A stretch of DNA of 64,000 bases from Cenococcum geophilum 1.58 (taxonomy: Eukaryota; Ascomycota; Dothideomycetes; Gloniales; Gloniaceae): contig KV748177.1 in NCBI GenBank assembly GCA_001692895.1, positions 1,922,001-1,986,000 on the forward strand, in the 5' to 3' direction. This document shows, one piece after another, positions 12,340-25,600 of the stretch. The notes below the pieces were generated by a model that did not search any database, was not told the origin of the DNA, and worked only from the letters and a program-made list of their open reading frames with translations. Positions within the stretch are counted from its first letter, which is position 1. Each line of letters begins with the position of its first letter. A program made the translations under genes and the position numbers.

Positions 12340-13470
12340 ATATATATATTATTTGGATATAGCTAGGGCTGTAGAATCCCTATAAATCCTAATTAGTATA
12401 ACTTAGCCTTCTTATACTATAAGGCAGGTGGTGGCTTCTATTACATATACATACAAGCCCTAAACCCTAAGTATTACGTTAATATCGTTATAAATATGGA
12501 ATAAGTGGCGTTAGCTAGTTATATACTACATTTAGCAGCCTACGCCTTAAGTACTACCTTACCTAGCTATCTTCTAGCCTTCCGCTACGTATAAATAGCC
12601 ATTTTCCTACCTCTTAACCGCCAGACACTTCTTATTTAGCCTCTTACCCAGCTTGATAAATACTAACCCTAGTATATAGCGCAGAAAACTCTCTAATAAC
12701 TATAATGCCTATATAATAATAAGAAGCCACTAGTAAATCTAATTTAGAATAACTAAAGGCGATATATACTCCCAATTTAGGCCCTAGTTTAATTAATTGT
12801 ATACTAACCTCTAATATACCTATAGAGGGAGGCCAACCTTCCTTAGTTATACTACTTAAGATATAGTAAGAGAAGGAATTAAATATAGAGGAAAAGGTAA
12901 GAAAGTAAGTATAACTTCTATAATGTATATTCTAATCTATAAAAGCTAAAAGAAATATTTAGGATATTATTTTTATAGAAGAGCCTAATAAGAATATTAT
13001 ATATATTAAAGACTACTTAAGACGCTAAAAATTTATTAACTACCTAGAACTAGGGAGGAAAGTGTAAAAAAGGCCGCTAAACTAACCTTACCGTACCTCT
13101 ACCTTTACCTCCCCTACTTTAAAGTTATATAATAAGTACGGCGGAGTAAATAATTAATCTAGTTTAAATTTTGTTAGAGAAATAGGTAGCTAAAATTAAG
13201 GATAGGATAGTAAAGCAGGTAACTATACTAAAGGATACTGCGTAAAACTAGTATAACAAACTTAAAAAGGGGACGGAAAAGCAGATTACTATACTAAAGG
13301 ACACCATAGGGAGAGAGTGTAAGGAGGTTAAGAAGGGAATAGTAAAGAAGCTTAAAATACTAAGAAATGCCTAGGACGTTTAGCTTAAAGCTCTTAAGGA
13401 TATAATAAGATAGGCTAAAAACCTACTAGGGCAGACTAGTAATAGTTTTTAAGGGATATAATTAGACTTG
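12340..13470 (+). pseudogene. Relict with coiled-coil carboxyl end
   Basis: From about 13.16 to 13.45 kb a plus frame encodes a Lys/Ile/Leu-rich heptad-like segment (pieces such as VAKIKDRIVKQVTILKD and KGIVKKLKILRNA), interrupted only by Gln-type stops. Upstream frames are more degraded. It probably is the coiled-coil tail of a lost gene of unknown family. Confidence 0.35.
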
Positions 13471-14080
13471 CTTTTTAGTAAATCCTAATATACTCTCTTA
13501 AAATTTAGATATTTATTAAATGTTAAGCTTTATAACTTTATACTAGTAATCTCTATCTCCCTAATAGCGTTTATAATATATTACTCTCTTTAATAAATTA
13601 GATATTAACATTTAAGCGGTCTTTATTTATATCTCTTTGCTATTAGGCCCTTCTATAGCTTAAGCGTGGTATTATATATATATAATATTACGTAAACTTA
13701 TTAGATAGGCCCTCCCACTAAAAAAATCCTTTTTATTTTCCTATTTCTTAGTTCTTAATTCTAGATTTCTGTTTTTAGTTTCCCGAATCCCAAATCCTAA
13801 CTTTAAAATAACTTTTTATATTTAATGTTTAGCAAAAATAAGTAATAATGGTCCAACAGAATAAATACCTTTTATACTACCTCTTCTTCTATAGACAAAT
13901 TTTAAATCCTTTTATGGTAAAGGGTAATCTACCTTATATTCGCTAGGTTAAGTCACTGGCCTTATATCCTTAAAATATACTTTAATATTACTATATAGCC
14001 GGCTACTTAGATAGTAAGCCTTCTACTACCGGATTTCTATTACTTATTTAAATCCTACTAGTATAAAGCTAATATATATG
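13470..14080. other. AT-rich spacer
   Basis: No gene recognised. A patch at 13.74-13.80 kb (ttctagatttctg, cccgaatcccaaatcc) contains the short degenerate aatcc/gattt motif that recurs in other spacers of this island. Confidence 0.4.
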
Positions 14081-15010
14081 TCTCTCTTTATCTAAAAATA
14101 CTACTGCTTTTATTAATAACTAAATTACTATAGCGCTCTAAAAGTTTAGCGTTATTACGGGCTATAGAATATAGATAAGAAGCGGAGTTTTATATTTTAC
14201 TAGAAGCAGGAGCTAATATCTAAGTAATAGACAATTTTAATTGGACGCCGCTGTTATTAGCTACAAGTAACGGTTATAAGGCAGTAGTAAAACTACTTCT
14301 TATACGGGATGACATTAATCCAAACTCTAAGGATAAATTTGGGGCTATATTACTGTTATTAGCTATAAAATATAGAAGTGAGGTAGTAGTAGAGCTACTA
14401 CTTACGTGGGATAACGTTAATCTAGATCCTAAGAGCACTCTTAGAGATATACTGCTGTTATAGGCCGCGATAAACGGGTATAAGGGGGTAGTAAAGCTAC
14501 TGCTAGCGTAGGATGGTATTAGCCTAAACCCTAAGGGCTTCCATAATTAAATACCGCTATTAGTAGCTGCGGAGCGCGGGTATAAGGTAATAGTAGAGCT
14601 ACTGCTAATAAAGGACGGCATTAGCCTAAACTCTACCGATATTAAAGATCGGACTCCGCTCTTATAGGCTGTAGAAAGTGGATAAGAGGGGATAATAAAG
14701 CTACTGCTTGCGTAAAAAGGCGTTAACTTTAACTCTAAGGATAGTAACGGTTAAACACCACTCTTATGGGCTGCTTAATAGGCATGTAAGACTGTAGTAG
14801 AGCTATTGCTTAAAGACAGCGTTAACGCAAAATCTAAAGATAAGTATGGTAAAATGCCGTTGTAGTGGGCAGTGGAGGGCTAGTATAAAATAAAAGAAAT
14901 GTATTTATTAAACACGTGACTAGTAGGGTTTATAGACAAGATATATAAGCTAGTAGTTCAGCTACTACTTAGAAAGGATAATAATGTAGGCTTTAATATT
15001 ATATATACTT
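14080..15010 (+). pseudogene. Ankyrin-repeat protein relict
   Basis: Plus-strand translation shows about seven consecutive ankyrin repeats with the expected spacing: LLEAGANI, then TPLLLATSNGYKAVVKLLL, LLLLAIKYRSEVVVELLL, then further units ending VIVELLL, GIIKLLL, TVVELLL and VVQLLL. Typical consensus positions (TPL, A-x-x-G, V-x-x-LL) are clear. Stops are all TAG/TAA. The end is near 15.0 kb, and the amino terminus upstream of 14.08 kb is not resolved. Ankyrin proteins mediate protein-protein contacts; the original effector domain, if any, is not visible. Confidence 0.85.
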
Positions 15011-16400
15011 AACTTTCCTATAAATTAGAAGACTAGTTACTAAGAAAGATTAAAGGCTATGGTTAACTTCCTTATGCTAAGCAAACTGTTATTGCGGACT
15101 CCAATATTATCCTCTCCCTATTTATCTTTATACTAGCTACTTCCCAATTTTATATTACTATTAAGTTATAGGGGCGTAGCCTTATCTAAAAAATATCTAG
15201 CGATCTCTTAGCAGTCCCTATAAATCGCGTAGTTAATTAGGCCGTGAAATTTTAGCCCTAATCTATATAATGGGGGTTCCTTATTTATCTATATAACGGG
15301 ATTATATCTATTTCTAGTTTTCGCCGCCTTATAAAGGCGCGTGGCTAGCTAAAATGCACCTAGTTTTTTTTAGCTAAGTGCCCACAATTAGAACAAGATT
15401 TAAAACTTAACGTTTAGCATCCTAAGATATAGCTATAATCGCGTCCTTATTTTAATTATTAATTTCTTTATTAAAAAGTATATCGGGCTAAAGTATGCTA
15501 ATATCTCTAAACTGTTTCCCTTTACCTTATTAGTCTATATCTCTCCTAATACACTTAGGATAAGCCAATAGTTCCGATCCCTAAAAGTACTTTAGGTTAA
15601 AGGCTAAGCGCTATTTATACTTGTGGCAGATTATCCTATCTAGTTAACTATGGAGTTCTATTATTTTTATCTATAGGCCCTTCTCGGTTAGAGGGGAGTC
15701 CGGAGATAATAACTGGAATTTATTATAAAGTCCGTTAACATTCTACGTAAAGTGTTAAAGGATATACTTGTCGTTTTTATTCGCAAGTTAGTGGAAGTTA
15801 GTAGGTATAGTATAAAAAGCTAGCTTATTTATAATACAAAAGCCCCTATATATATTTTAAGTTAAATAATTATTATTATAATTATTAATATTAAATAGGC
15901 TACGTCTAGACTGGCGCCTAGAAAATATAAGGTTTTAAAGGGTACGAACGACATTCTCATACTTAAGTTAATAGGAGTTAGTGGGAACGGCATAAGAAGC
16001 TTTCTTATTTGTAATACAAACATCACCGTATATATTTTTAGTGGAATCACCATTATTATAGTTACTAATCTTAAACGGGCTACGTCTAGATTGGTACCTA
16101 TAAAGCGTGTAAAAGTTAGGAACTATAAGCATTAAGAGTTAGAAAAGTAGCTTTCTACGGTTTCTAATATACAAGACTTACTTTTCGCAGCTACTAAAAT
16201 ACTAGCACCGCTTAGAATAATAATCTTCTTCCTTACTATAAACACCTTTTTAAAATCCTTAAGTGAGATCTCTTTAAGGGATTTCGGTTTAGAATAAGGC
16301 TTACTATCTTTAGTAAAATGCGGTTGCCTTTTAGGGTGAATTTATTTAGGCATTTTAGTTTAATAAATTAACTATATAAAGAAAGAAGTGAGGATAAAAG
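15010..16400. other. Degraded stretch with CCHC-like trace and internal duplication
   Basis: On the minus strand near 15.38-15.43 kb a frame reads SCSNCGHLAKKN, the start of a CCHC zinc-knuckle, as found in gag or LINE ORF1 proteins. Two imperfect copies of a segment of about 190 bp lie at about 15.79-15.92 and 15.97-16.10 kb (shared cttattt-taatacaaa, atatatatttt, ggctacgtctaga-tgg), the second less RIP-mutated. No complete gene could be assigned. Confidence 0.35.
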
Positions 16401-19400
16401 ATATATAGAGTAGGTAGTGGGGGTGCTAGTAGTTATACTTCGTTTTACACTAATAGAGATATTAAAGAGGGGTAAGTTAGTATAAGGTAAATATAAAGTA
16501 CATTCTAGGAATAGAGCTTCGCTATACTTCTATTATATACCCTATAGTCTAATTAATACCATTATAATATGTGACGGGCCATCTAAGTAAAACTATTTAG
16601 GGGTTTTATATAAACCGGCGAGGCAGAGCATAAATAGCCTTACTATAATCGCCTTAGTTGCCTAGATAGCTATAAGTAGTAAGCGCTAATTAAGGGTCAC
16701 TTACTAAGTAGAGCCTTAGGTAGGCGTAGAAGTTTTATTTAAGTAAGTAGGTTGGTGTTTTATGCTAGGGCCTTAGGCATACAAATAATTTTAATAGTAG
16801 AAATTAAGAATATTAAAAGTAAGAAGGCTAAATAGGCTTACAGCGGCTTAAGCTGTCTACTGTGGTATAGCATCCCCTTACCCACTCTAGTTATTTCACT
16901 TTATTTTGAAATTAAGGGCCTATTAACTATAAATCTAGCATATAAGCTAAATATTTAAGACTTAGCGTTACTAAGGGTCCTTAAACTAAGGCAGTGTAGC
17001 ACTTTAGTAACCTATTAGCTCTATAGGAGCATCTGCCTTTCTAAGATTAGAATTTATATAGTTACAGCGAACGAAGATAAGGTAGAGCCACGGCACTGCC
17101 TTTTAGGGTATTATCTTAGGGCTTACGTAAAGGTTAGCTTTCTAAACATAAATAGGCATCCCCTAGGCCCTTTAGTTGAAGAAACCATTCTATACTAAGA
17201 CGTTAAAAAGATAGTATACCTATTCTTAATAGCTCTTATTTACGGCTTTGTTGACGTTACTTTCTTAAGGGATCCTGTTTTTAGCTTAACCCAAGCAGAA
17301 ATCTCTAAGAATTCTATAGTTAACAACTAGGTAAGAAGTATGGCATTTTTAAATAACCTAAAAGGACTAGTCCTAAGCCAGATAATAATGGCATTAGAGT
17401 AAAATATAATTATAGGCATCTAGTTTACGGCGGTTAATAGTATAACTGGAACTAAAGGGGACTTAATTAATAAATCTGGCTAGGTGCTTAACTTTAAAGA
17501 ATAATATAGTGGAATTAATAAAAATACGCCTTTAATTAATAATAAAGCTATAGATAACGCCGAATTCCTTACTAAAGTTAAGGGTGTATTTCTAGATAAA
17601 GGTACGTTCTAGTATCTCCTTTATAGAAAATCGAAATCTTAACCTACTAACTACTCTTTTTTTTTTTAGAGAGAAGTAGCATTTAAGAAGAATCTAAACT
17701 TTTAGGAGTAAGGTATAAAGATATATTATCTACTATAGCGTTAGATTAACCTGCGGATAATAATTACGAAATTACTACTTATAAACGTAAATCTGCTTCC
17801 CCTTATAAGTATAAACCTGCTTCGCCTTATAAGTAAAGGTTGGCGATATAGCGTAAGTAAAAAGCAGTCCCACCTCACAAGAATACTCCTATTACGCCTT
17901 AAAGATCTACTAGAAAAAGTAAGTATATAGTAATAAACCTCTTTAGGCGAATGCAGTATGGATATAAGCCTAATTTAGGTACCTTAATAGATAAAATAGA
18001 CTTAAGATGGATTAAAATATAGATAGAGTGGCTAGTATTAATAAAGGTAGTAAAAGGTAAAGAGAATTATACTTTATAAATAAAGATACGAAAGTTTAAA
18101 GAGATTCTAGAATTAAAGTTAGAGTAAGCGCGCTTAGCTAAGATAGAACCTCTAAAGGTATAGGAATATATATATTAAATCCGATAGGTATAAAGGCGTA
18201 TACTTTTAGGTTATAAAGGAAGGAATAGGATTAAGAGTTATAGGGATGTCCTTAATAATTTATATAGCTATTTAGATACATTCTACTTTTAGAGCCTATA
18301 ACGGCAATAATAAGTAAGGTTATTCTATATAAAGAACTAAAATAGACTTATTATACTTTTGAGGCTATTAAAGTTAGGTTAGATAATATTTATTTATAGT
18401 TAATATAGTATTACGTGTAAGTAAACCTATATTAATTAATGTTAGCCTAAGTACGTTACGATTAATTTAATAGATGTATTTATTAAAACTAATTATATAG
18501 ATTCGCCCCCTAATTATAACTTATCCTAATAAGATATTGTTTATATCGTAAGACTAAACGCGCTAGGAGTACCTTATAGAAATGGATAAAGAAAGCTAGT
18601 GCTATTCTAATAAGTAATACTTACTATAACACTTACCTAATCCACCTAAAATGTATTATAATCGCCGCTACCACCTATAATGTCTATGAGAGAATATAAT
18701 ATGGCGCGTTAACTAACGCACTATCTTAGCTAAATAAGTATGGCCCTTATAAGAGGGATAAGGGGTAATACTATTAAAGAGTAGCTGTGCTATTTAGCGA
18801 GCTTTAGGGAATCTTAAAGCTGGCGGTTTAGTCCCTAGAATAGTTATAAGGTCTTATAATTATAGAGAAAGGGAGAAAGGTAGGATCTATAAAGTTTAAG
18901 GTTGCCTTATATAACGCGTTTCGCGAATTAAATAATCTATATAGCCCTATTAGCATAGCTTTAGGAGTTTTTAGTATTAAAACGTACTAAAAATCTAGTT
19001 TGTCTCCTATATTTACCTATATAATAGGATTTATTAGGCATAGGAGAGAATTTTTAAAGGAAAAGAGAATGCCTAAAGATAGGGTAGGAAGGAGAAGGAG
19101 TGTAATTCTAATTATATTTGCGCTGTGCTATGCTTTTAGTTTAGAGGGCTTCTCTAGCTTAAATATACGGGTATATTCCTTATATTTCTAAATCAGGATT
19201 TAGTTTTATAGATCCTGGAATACAAAACTTATATATATATAATAGCTTAGTTTCTAAAACCGTAAAACCGGAACCGGATTTTTAAATCCTAGTTTTAAAT
19301 TGCTATTTAGGGTTTAATAAAATAACCCTTTTAGTAATATAGCGTAGTGTATATATAGTTGGCTAAGCGCATATAATACTATTAGCCTTAGAGTTATTAC

Positions 19401-19440
19401 TATTATATCTTATCCTTAACCACTTTATTAAAATTACTTA
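16400..19440 (+). pseudogene. Unrecognised coding relicts
   Basis: A plus frame from about 17.10 to 17.64 kb has few stops and includes NINRHPLGPLVEETILY, VYLFLIALIYGFVDVTFL and RSMAFLNNLKGLVLSQIIMA. A second plus frame near 18.65-18.80 kb includes MSMREYNMA. These are convincing as decayed coding sequence but match no family I can name. The spacer at 19.19-19.32 kb carries the dispersed ggattt/aatcc motif. Confidence 0.35.
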
Positions 19441-20066
19441 GAGAAAGATTATATTACGTTTATGGTGCCAAATAGACGCATTATTAGGAAGATTGTAAAA
19501 TCTACTACTTAAGACGAAAATCTTTAAGTTATAGCCGCTAGGAAAGTACTATAGAAAAAAGCAAAAGAACTAGTTTATCTTTTCTCTTAGTATAAGGTAG
19601 ACTTCTTACTAGTGAAGGAAAGAAATAAGATCTAAGTAAGCCTCTTATTAACCGCTAAATGGCACTAAAAGAACCGGTTCTTTTAGTAGCGCTAATTAGG
19701 ATAATATATAGCCCTAAATCCTAGTTAATACCTCTACCCGCCTCCCCTACTACTATATCCTCTACTGCCTCTAATAACCGTTATATAAGAACTAAAACCT
19801 TTACTAGTTTCTCTAAGCCTACTATATAGGCCGCGAAAACTAATAAATCCGCTTTAATCCACTAAGGATAATTATAGGAGGTAGGTGCTATCCCTATATA
19901 ATAAAGTATAGCCTCTTAACTCTCCGCTAAAACCGCAACCGAGGCAAATCCTGTTTAGATCCGATAATGGAAACATTTCTAAGGAAGGAGAATCTTAGCC
20001 TATTTCTAGTTTAATGTTTCTATTAAACTAAACTTAAAACTTTATAAGGAGAGCTTAGGGGAAATA

Positions 20067-20104
20067 GGCGGAATGGGCGGAATAGGCGGAATGGGTGGAA
20101 TGGG
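20067..20104 (+). repeat. 9-bp Gly-Gly-Met/Ile repeat
   Basis: Four units of ggcggaatg/a repeat in frame, reading G-G-M-G-G-I-G-G-M-G-G-M in the surrounding relict frame. Confidence 0.85.
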
Positions 20105-21574
20105 TATAATAGAATAATTATATAAAATTTAAGCCTTTAACTAGATTTTAATATTTAAATATAAGGTGTACTAACCGTTTATATAGTACTTAAAAGCGGT
20201 TCTCTTAAAATATCTCTATAAGGCTCTTAAAGTAATATAGTACTGGGCTCCCTATTTATACGAAAGATAGGAAATAGCTAGGTGCTATTTAATAAGCGGA
20301 CTTAAAGGAATAGGGTCGTAATAGGCCCGGAAGGTATTATAAGATATTTTCTAGTTTCCATTATAGCAAGGTCTTTTAACTTTAGGCGTAATTAAAAAGG
20401 GGTGTATCTAAAGGTTAAGATCTTAGAAATAAGAACTAGGATACAAACTAGGATGCGAACCAGGATTTAGGAAATAAGAAAAAGGAACCGGGATTCTAGA
20501 AACGGAAAAGTAGTTTTCTATAAGCGAGCGCATTAATCTTTCTAAATCTTATAGTATTTACTTTTAAGACTTTAAAAAATAGATAGTTTATTTAGTACTC
20601 TGTATATCCGGATTATCTATAAACTATCTCTGTATTTATTATTCTCTACCTAAAGTTACTAAATAACTATAAAAGTCTATAAATTATAAGACTAACGCTA
20701 TAAGAATACCTCCTATATAGTAGCTTAATCTAAGTAACAGATCTCTAGCGCTATTAGAAATTTTAGGCGAGATTAAGGATAAGCTTTAAGAACTACTAGT
20801 TAATATAACCTTGTCTGCACTTAAGAGAACTATAGGGTTGGTAACTATAGAAGATAATAGAACCTCGGAGCTCTTAGAAGGGAAAGGATAGGCATTAATA
20901 GTAGGGAGCATAACTGGGGCTGCTTTAATAGTAGAGTTTTAAGCATTTTCTATAAACTAGTCTGCCTTATCTCTAGGGTTTATACTAAAAACTATACCGG
21001 CATAGCAATAAGACTTGCGAAACGTTTATACATAGTAAAACTATTAAGGTTTCTTAGTATCTACCTTAAAATCTATAATAAACTTACCGCTTATGTTTAT
21101 GGGATTAAATTAATTAAATTCTGTATTAAAGGAGCCGTTCTTCTAGTAAGGGTTTTTAAGTTAACTTTATATTAACGTATAATTAAGACTAAGGAAATTA
21201 AATTAAAGTATTGTTCTAACTGATATACTAATAGAGTTAGGATTAAAGGTAAGCTATTTAGCAGCTTTAACTAAAATCTGTACTACTTAATATAGTATAG
21301 TTAGTATATAGGTTAGGAATAGGCTATCTAACTGGTAAGTATATTAGAGTGATATTAAATTATTCTATACCGTAGTGCGATGGAAGTGAATAGTGCCCGC
21401 GGAAGCAGTAGCGGCTAGAGAGGATGTAATGGCCTAAAGAAAGAATATGGTTTTGGGTGAGGACGTAAGATAATAGGAGGTGCGACTATTTAAGCTTGTG
21501 TAAAAGGTGAGAAGGGTAACGGAAAAAGGCATTTTAGATTTAGATTTTGTAGTGAATTTAATAAATATAAAAAT

Positions 21575-21637
21575 GGATTTTATAGGTAAGAAAACGGATT
21601 TTATAAACGGGAAAACGGATTTTATAAATAAGAAATC
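21575..21637 (+). repeat. 21-bp repeat, three units
   Basis: Units beginning ggattttata at 21575, 21596 and 21617 encode the seven-residue pattern K-T-D-F-I-N/G-x in an open plus frame that starts at a GTG (21507). Confidence 0.85.
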
Positions 21638-21709
21638 GAAAACTAGAATTTATACCTATATACCCCCTAGGGGAGGTAAATGTTTATTAGCTTAAGAGTA
21701 AAGGTGCCT

Positions 21710-22431
21710 ATTTACTAAAGTACGTTATTCTATAATAATTATTTAAGAACCTCTGCCCGGTAATCTAACTTATAATTTATTCTTTAAGCAACCTATTAAG
21801 TAGGCACTTAACTTACTAAGTTAACTTTTATTTCCTTAATTACACTTTAAAGTCTATTCCGATTTCCGTTTTCTTAATTCTACTTTAAATTTTACTCTAA
21901 CCTCTATTTCTAGTTCCGCATTTTACCTATAAGAACGGCACTTTTTATATTACCCTATAATAGTATCTTATAATTAGTTAAGATAGCCACTCTTACTAAT
22001 AAATTAGTGGCTAAATATAAGAAATATCTAAAATCCGTTAATAACCTAAGTCTCCTTAAGCTGAAAGTGGAAGTAGGCTTTATAGTATAGAAAGCAATAA
22101 AGACCAATAAGGCTAAGCTATAGGGTGTTAATCTGGAGTATTACCCCTAGGGCACTTAGTATAATAAATATTTCGCTACGGCTATAAGTTAACTAGGTAA
22201 TTAGATAAAATTAAAGGAAACTAAATAGGAGGGATTTAGGGGGTAGTCGGAGGAGGAAAAAAAGGAGGAAGAGGGGGGGGAGAGGGGAAGGGGGAGGAGG
22301 AGGAAGAGGAAGAGGAGGAGAAGGAGAAGGAAGAATAGGCCAAGCCTAAGAAGAAAGAAAAGGGTAAGGCTAAGGAGAAAGAATAGGCTAAGCCTAAGGG
22401 GAAAGAATAGGCTAAGCCTAAGGGGAAAGAA
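21710..22431 (+). pseudogene. E/K-rich protein relict, 5' part, split by Gypsy
   Basis: A plus frame leads through a purine-rich, Glu/Lys/Gly-rich tract (22231-22340, including a run of G) into a 24-bp repeat coding A-K-P-K-G-K-E-stop. The same repeat continues immediately after the Gypsy element at 28302, so this is the upstream half of a relict split by that insertion. The charged low-complexity composition suggests a nuclear or disordered segment; no domain was recognised. Confidence 0.5.
22327..22431 (+). repeat. 24-bp coding minisatellite, left part
   Basis: The unit taggctaagcctaagg plus ggaaagaa repeats with a 24-bp period up to the left edge of the Gypsy LTR. The last five bases, AAGAA (22427-22431), form the left target-site duplication. 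The array resumes at 28302. Confidence 0.9.
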
Positions 22432-22633
22432 TGTTAGCGACTCAGTCAATCGAGGCACGAGCACGGCAAGAGGGGCGCGTAAGCCTGTATGATTGGTAGT
22501 CTATAAACGAGGATCTAAAGCTAAAGAAAGGAAAGGAGAAGAAGAGCAGCGCTAGTCGAAGTAGGGTTCTTTTTATGCGGTCTTCTAGTCACGTGACCGC
22601 GAAGTTCTGCCAAGTTCTGCCAGTGCCGTAACA
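22432..22633 (-). repeat. Gypsy 3' LTR, 202 bp
   Basis: In the element's direction it begins TGTTAC and ends CTAACA, the standard TG...CA ends. It matches the 222-bp LTR at 28080-28301 along its length, except for two fewer copies of a 10-bp unit (ccaagttctg type) near the outer U3 end and RIP-type transitions. Confidence 0.95.
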
Positions 22634-22699
22634 TTACCCCCCCCTCCGCAAAAGCCTGCCCTTAGGCTTTNTAGTCCGTATTATGCTTATAGGGCGTTC

Positions 22700-25600
22700 T
22701 TATCTTTATATTCTTCCNGTAGCTTNTNNTCTTCNCTATNCNAGNACTCTATCTACTNNTCTAGGTACTTTAGGGGTCCTAGTTTATTAGGGTAGCGGTT
22801 ATAGAATTCTTAAAGCTTATGGGGACTGCCAATAAAGTTCCATATAGGGTACTAGGTAGGATCTAGGTTATAGCCTTTCTAACTAACGCGGTACTTTAGC
22901 GTTTTCCTTACTAGTTTATAGGCTAGTACTTCTTTAATTTTCTATTCGTTGTCGCCATTGACTTAAATCGGTAGGGGAGGTTCGTTCTTTTATCTAGGCA
23001 ATAGGTTGTTCGCAGCTTTTTGTAGCTTATCCGGCGAGAAAACGGGGTAAACCTTAATTAAATCTGGGAGCTTTACTTTGTACGAGTTACCTATCTTCTT
23101 AAGAACCTTATACGGTCCCGCTATTTAATAGTCTAGCTTATAGCTAGGCCGTTCCGTCTTCTAGTTCTTTGTTATAACCCAAACTATATCGCCTACGGTA
23201 AAGTCGGGTTCGCGCCTATACTTATTTGCCTGCTATTCTATTAATTTTTAGGCCTTTTCTAGATTTGTATAGGCTACCGTCCAGACTTCCTTTAAGTGCT
23301 TGGCGTACTACTGGGCTTCCTTATAAGATAGTTTCTCGCGTATAGTCCGTGGTCCTTCTAGTCTATCCCAGTTAAAGCTTGTTTAGGGTAAATACCCTAT
23401 TTCTAGTTGGATAGGTGCAAATCCCGTAGAGTTATGGGGTAGGGTTGCCTAGGCGTAGTCTATTAGGGGTAGCAGTTCGCCCTAGTTATTCTAGAAGTAG
23501 TTAATAAAAGGCCGGAGTCTCTAATCTAAATATTAATTCACAATCTCCGTCTGGCCGTCTATCTAGGGGTAGTATACTATAGAGAGCTTTAGCCTAATAC
23601 TTAGGATCCGGGTAAACTCGTTCTAAAAGGCCGATATAAATTACGGGCTGTAATTGGATATAATAGTATCTGGTAGTCCGTAAATGCGGTAGATATAGTA
23701 GATATACAGTTAGGCCGCCTCCTTGGCATTAATATTTTTATAATAGGGAATTAAGAACAGGCGCTTACTAAAGCGGTTAACTAGAATTATAACTATATCA
23801 TATCCGTCGCGGTCTGTTAGTAGCTTATAGAAGTCTATAGAGATATACTGCTAGGGGTAGTTGGGTATTGGGAGAGGTTTTAATAGTCCTAGGGTCTTAT
23901 CTCGTAGAATTATAGATCTACGGCAGCTGTCGCAGTTCCGTATATAATGGTTAATATCTATAATTATTCCGGGCTAGTAGTAGCGGTTACTAATAATCTT
24001 ATAGGTCTTATTTTTTCTAGGGTAGGCCGTAAAGACCTAGGTATAAGCTTTGGCAATAAGCCGGGTCCATAAGTTCTGTTCCTTAGCTACTACTAGCTAT
24101 TCCTAGTGCTTAAGTAGTCCGTTTTTAAGGGACCATAGGCTGGTAACGTTCTTTGCCTTTTCACGGTATTCCTATAGAGAGGGGGTCGTTCGGTTGGCCT
24201 GTAGTAGTTTATTAATAAGGTTAAGTTTAGAGGAGTTAATAGGATATATCTCGGCGCCTGAGGAGTCCGTACTTAGTTCTGCCCGTATCTGGGGGTTAAG
24301 GTATTCTAGTTATAGTAGCGTCTAGGTCTATAATAAGATCTTTATAGCTATCTGGTTATCTAAGTCTTACTTACGCCTTATAAGAGCGTCCGCACAGTTT
24401 ATAGCGCCTAGTCTATACATAATTAAGAAGTTAAACTAAGATAGGGTATCCGCCTAGCGTGCCTGCCGGGCCGTAAGGGCCTTAGTTGTTATAAAGTATT
24501 CTAGGGCCTTATGATCTGAAACTACCTTAATCGGCTTAGGGGTCCCCTCTAGCTGTGCACGCTAGTGCTAAAAGCTAGAGATAATAGCCAGCATTTCTTT
24601 ATTATAGATGTGGTAATTTAGCTCGGCATCTATTATAGTCTTTAAATAGTATATAATAGGGTGCTACTCTCTATCTGGTTGCTTCTAGGAAAAAACACTA
24701 GCTATTGCGCCGTTTAAGGCATTAGTTTCTAGTATTAAGGGCCGTTTTGGGTTAAAATAGGTAAGTAGGGAAGCCGATACCAGCCGTTTCTTAAGCTTAT
24801 TAAAGGCCTGCCTATATATAGCGTTAAAGTAAAAGGGCTGGTCTTTTCTAGTAAGACGGTTAAGAGGCTGGGCGATCCTACTGTAGTTCTTAATAAAGTG
24901 TCGGTAGAAGTTACAAAACCCTAAAAAGGATTGTACCCCCTTTACGGTCCGTAGGGGTGTTCACTAGTTAATTACGGCCGTTTTCTCTGGGTTAGTTTTA
25001 ATTCCGTTTATACTAATAATAAAACCTAGGTACTTTATACGCTTAATACTGAACTCCAACTTCTTAATATTGACTTAGAGGCCAGCCTTACGGAGCCGTT
25101 GTAGGACTTTATAAACATGCTCCTCATATTCTAGCTCGTTCTTAGAGTAGATTATAATATTATCCAAATAGGCCGTATAGAAATCGTTAAGGTAGTTAAA
25201 GAGTATATTGTTTATGTACTGCTAGTACGTAGCTAGTCCGTTAGTTAGTCTAAAAGGGAGCACTTTATATTTATACGTTCCGTAACGGGTCTAAAATGTA
25301 GTAAGATCTTTAGACCTGGGGTCTATTCTAATTTAGTGGAAGGCCTAACGGATATTAAGCTTTATAAAGACCTTAGCTCTACTTATTTAGGCTAGAGTCT
25401 TATTAAGTAGGGGCAGCGGATAGCGATCCTTATAGGTTATGTTGTTTAGCTTATAGTAGTTAATGCAGAAGCGGAGTCCTCTATTTGGCTTTTTGATAAA
25501 GAGAATAGGTAAGGCGAAAGGGGCTTGGCTAGGCTTAATAAAGCCCTTATTTAGGTTATTAATGAGATACTGCTTTATGGCCTATAATTCGGTAATAGAC

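Larger units (their letters stand above)
9690..12340 (+). pseudogene. Repeat-rich unrecognised relict
   Basis: Plus-strand reading frames extend through this region and include a 39-bp repeat array, a 195-bp direct repeat and Ser/Asn-rich repeats described in separate entries. From about 11.63 to 11.86 kb one frame reads GYK-stop-DQILETFKINKRAYKH with a downstream basic segment. That faintly recalls SANT/Myb-like fungal proteins, but I would not assign it. A patch at 11.03-11.21 kb keeps CA and TG and is less mutated than its surroundings. Confidence 0.3.
19440..21710 (+). pseudogene. Unrecognised relict with one ankyrin-like segment
   Basis: Near 19.50-19.68 kb a plus frame reads VIAARKVL-stop-KKAKELVYLF and SLLLTAKWH, similar to an ankyrin repeat. 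From about 19.75 to 20.60 kb another frame runs through a Gly-Met-rich repeat and the segment YKALKVIQYWAPYLYERQE. A short open frame at 21507-21695 is dominated by a 21-bp repeat. No overall family was recognised. Confidence 0.3.

Noticed and set aside
22201..22464. Minus-strand 87-codon Leu/Phe-rich frame resembling a membrane protein
   Set aside because: It is the complement of the purine-rich E/K-coding repeat and runs into the Gypsy LTR.
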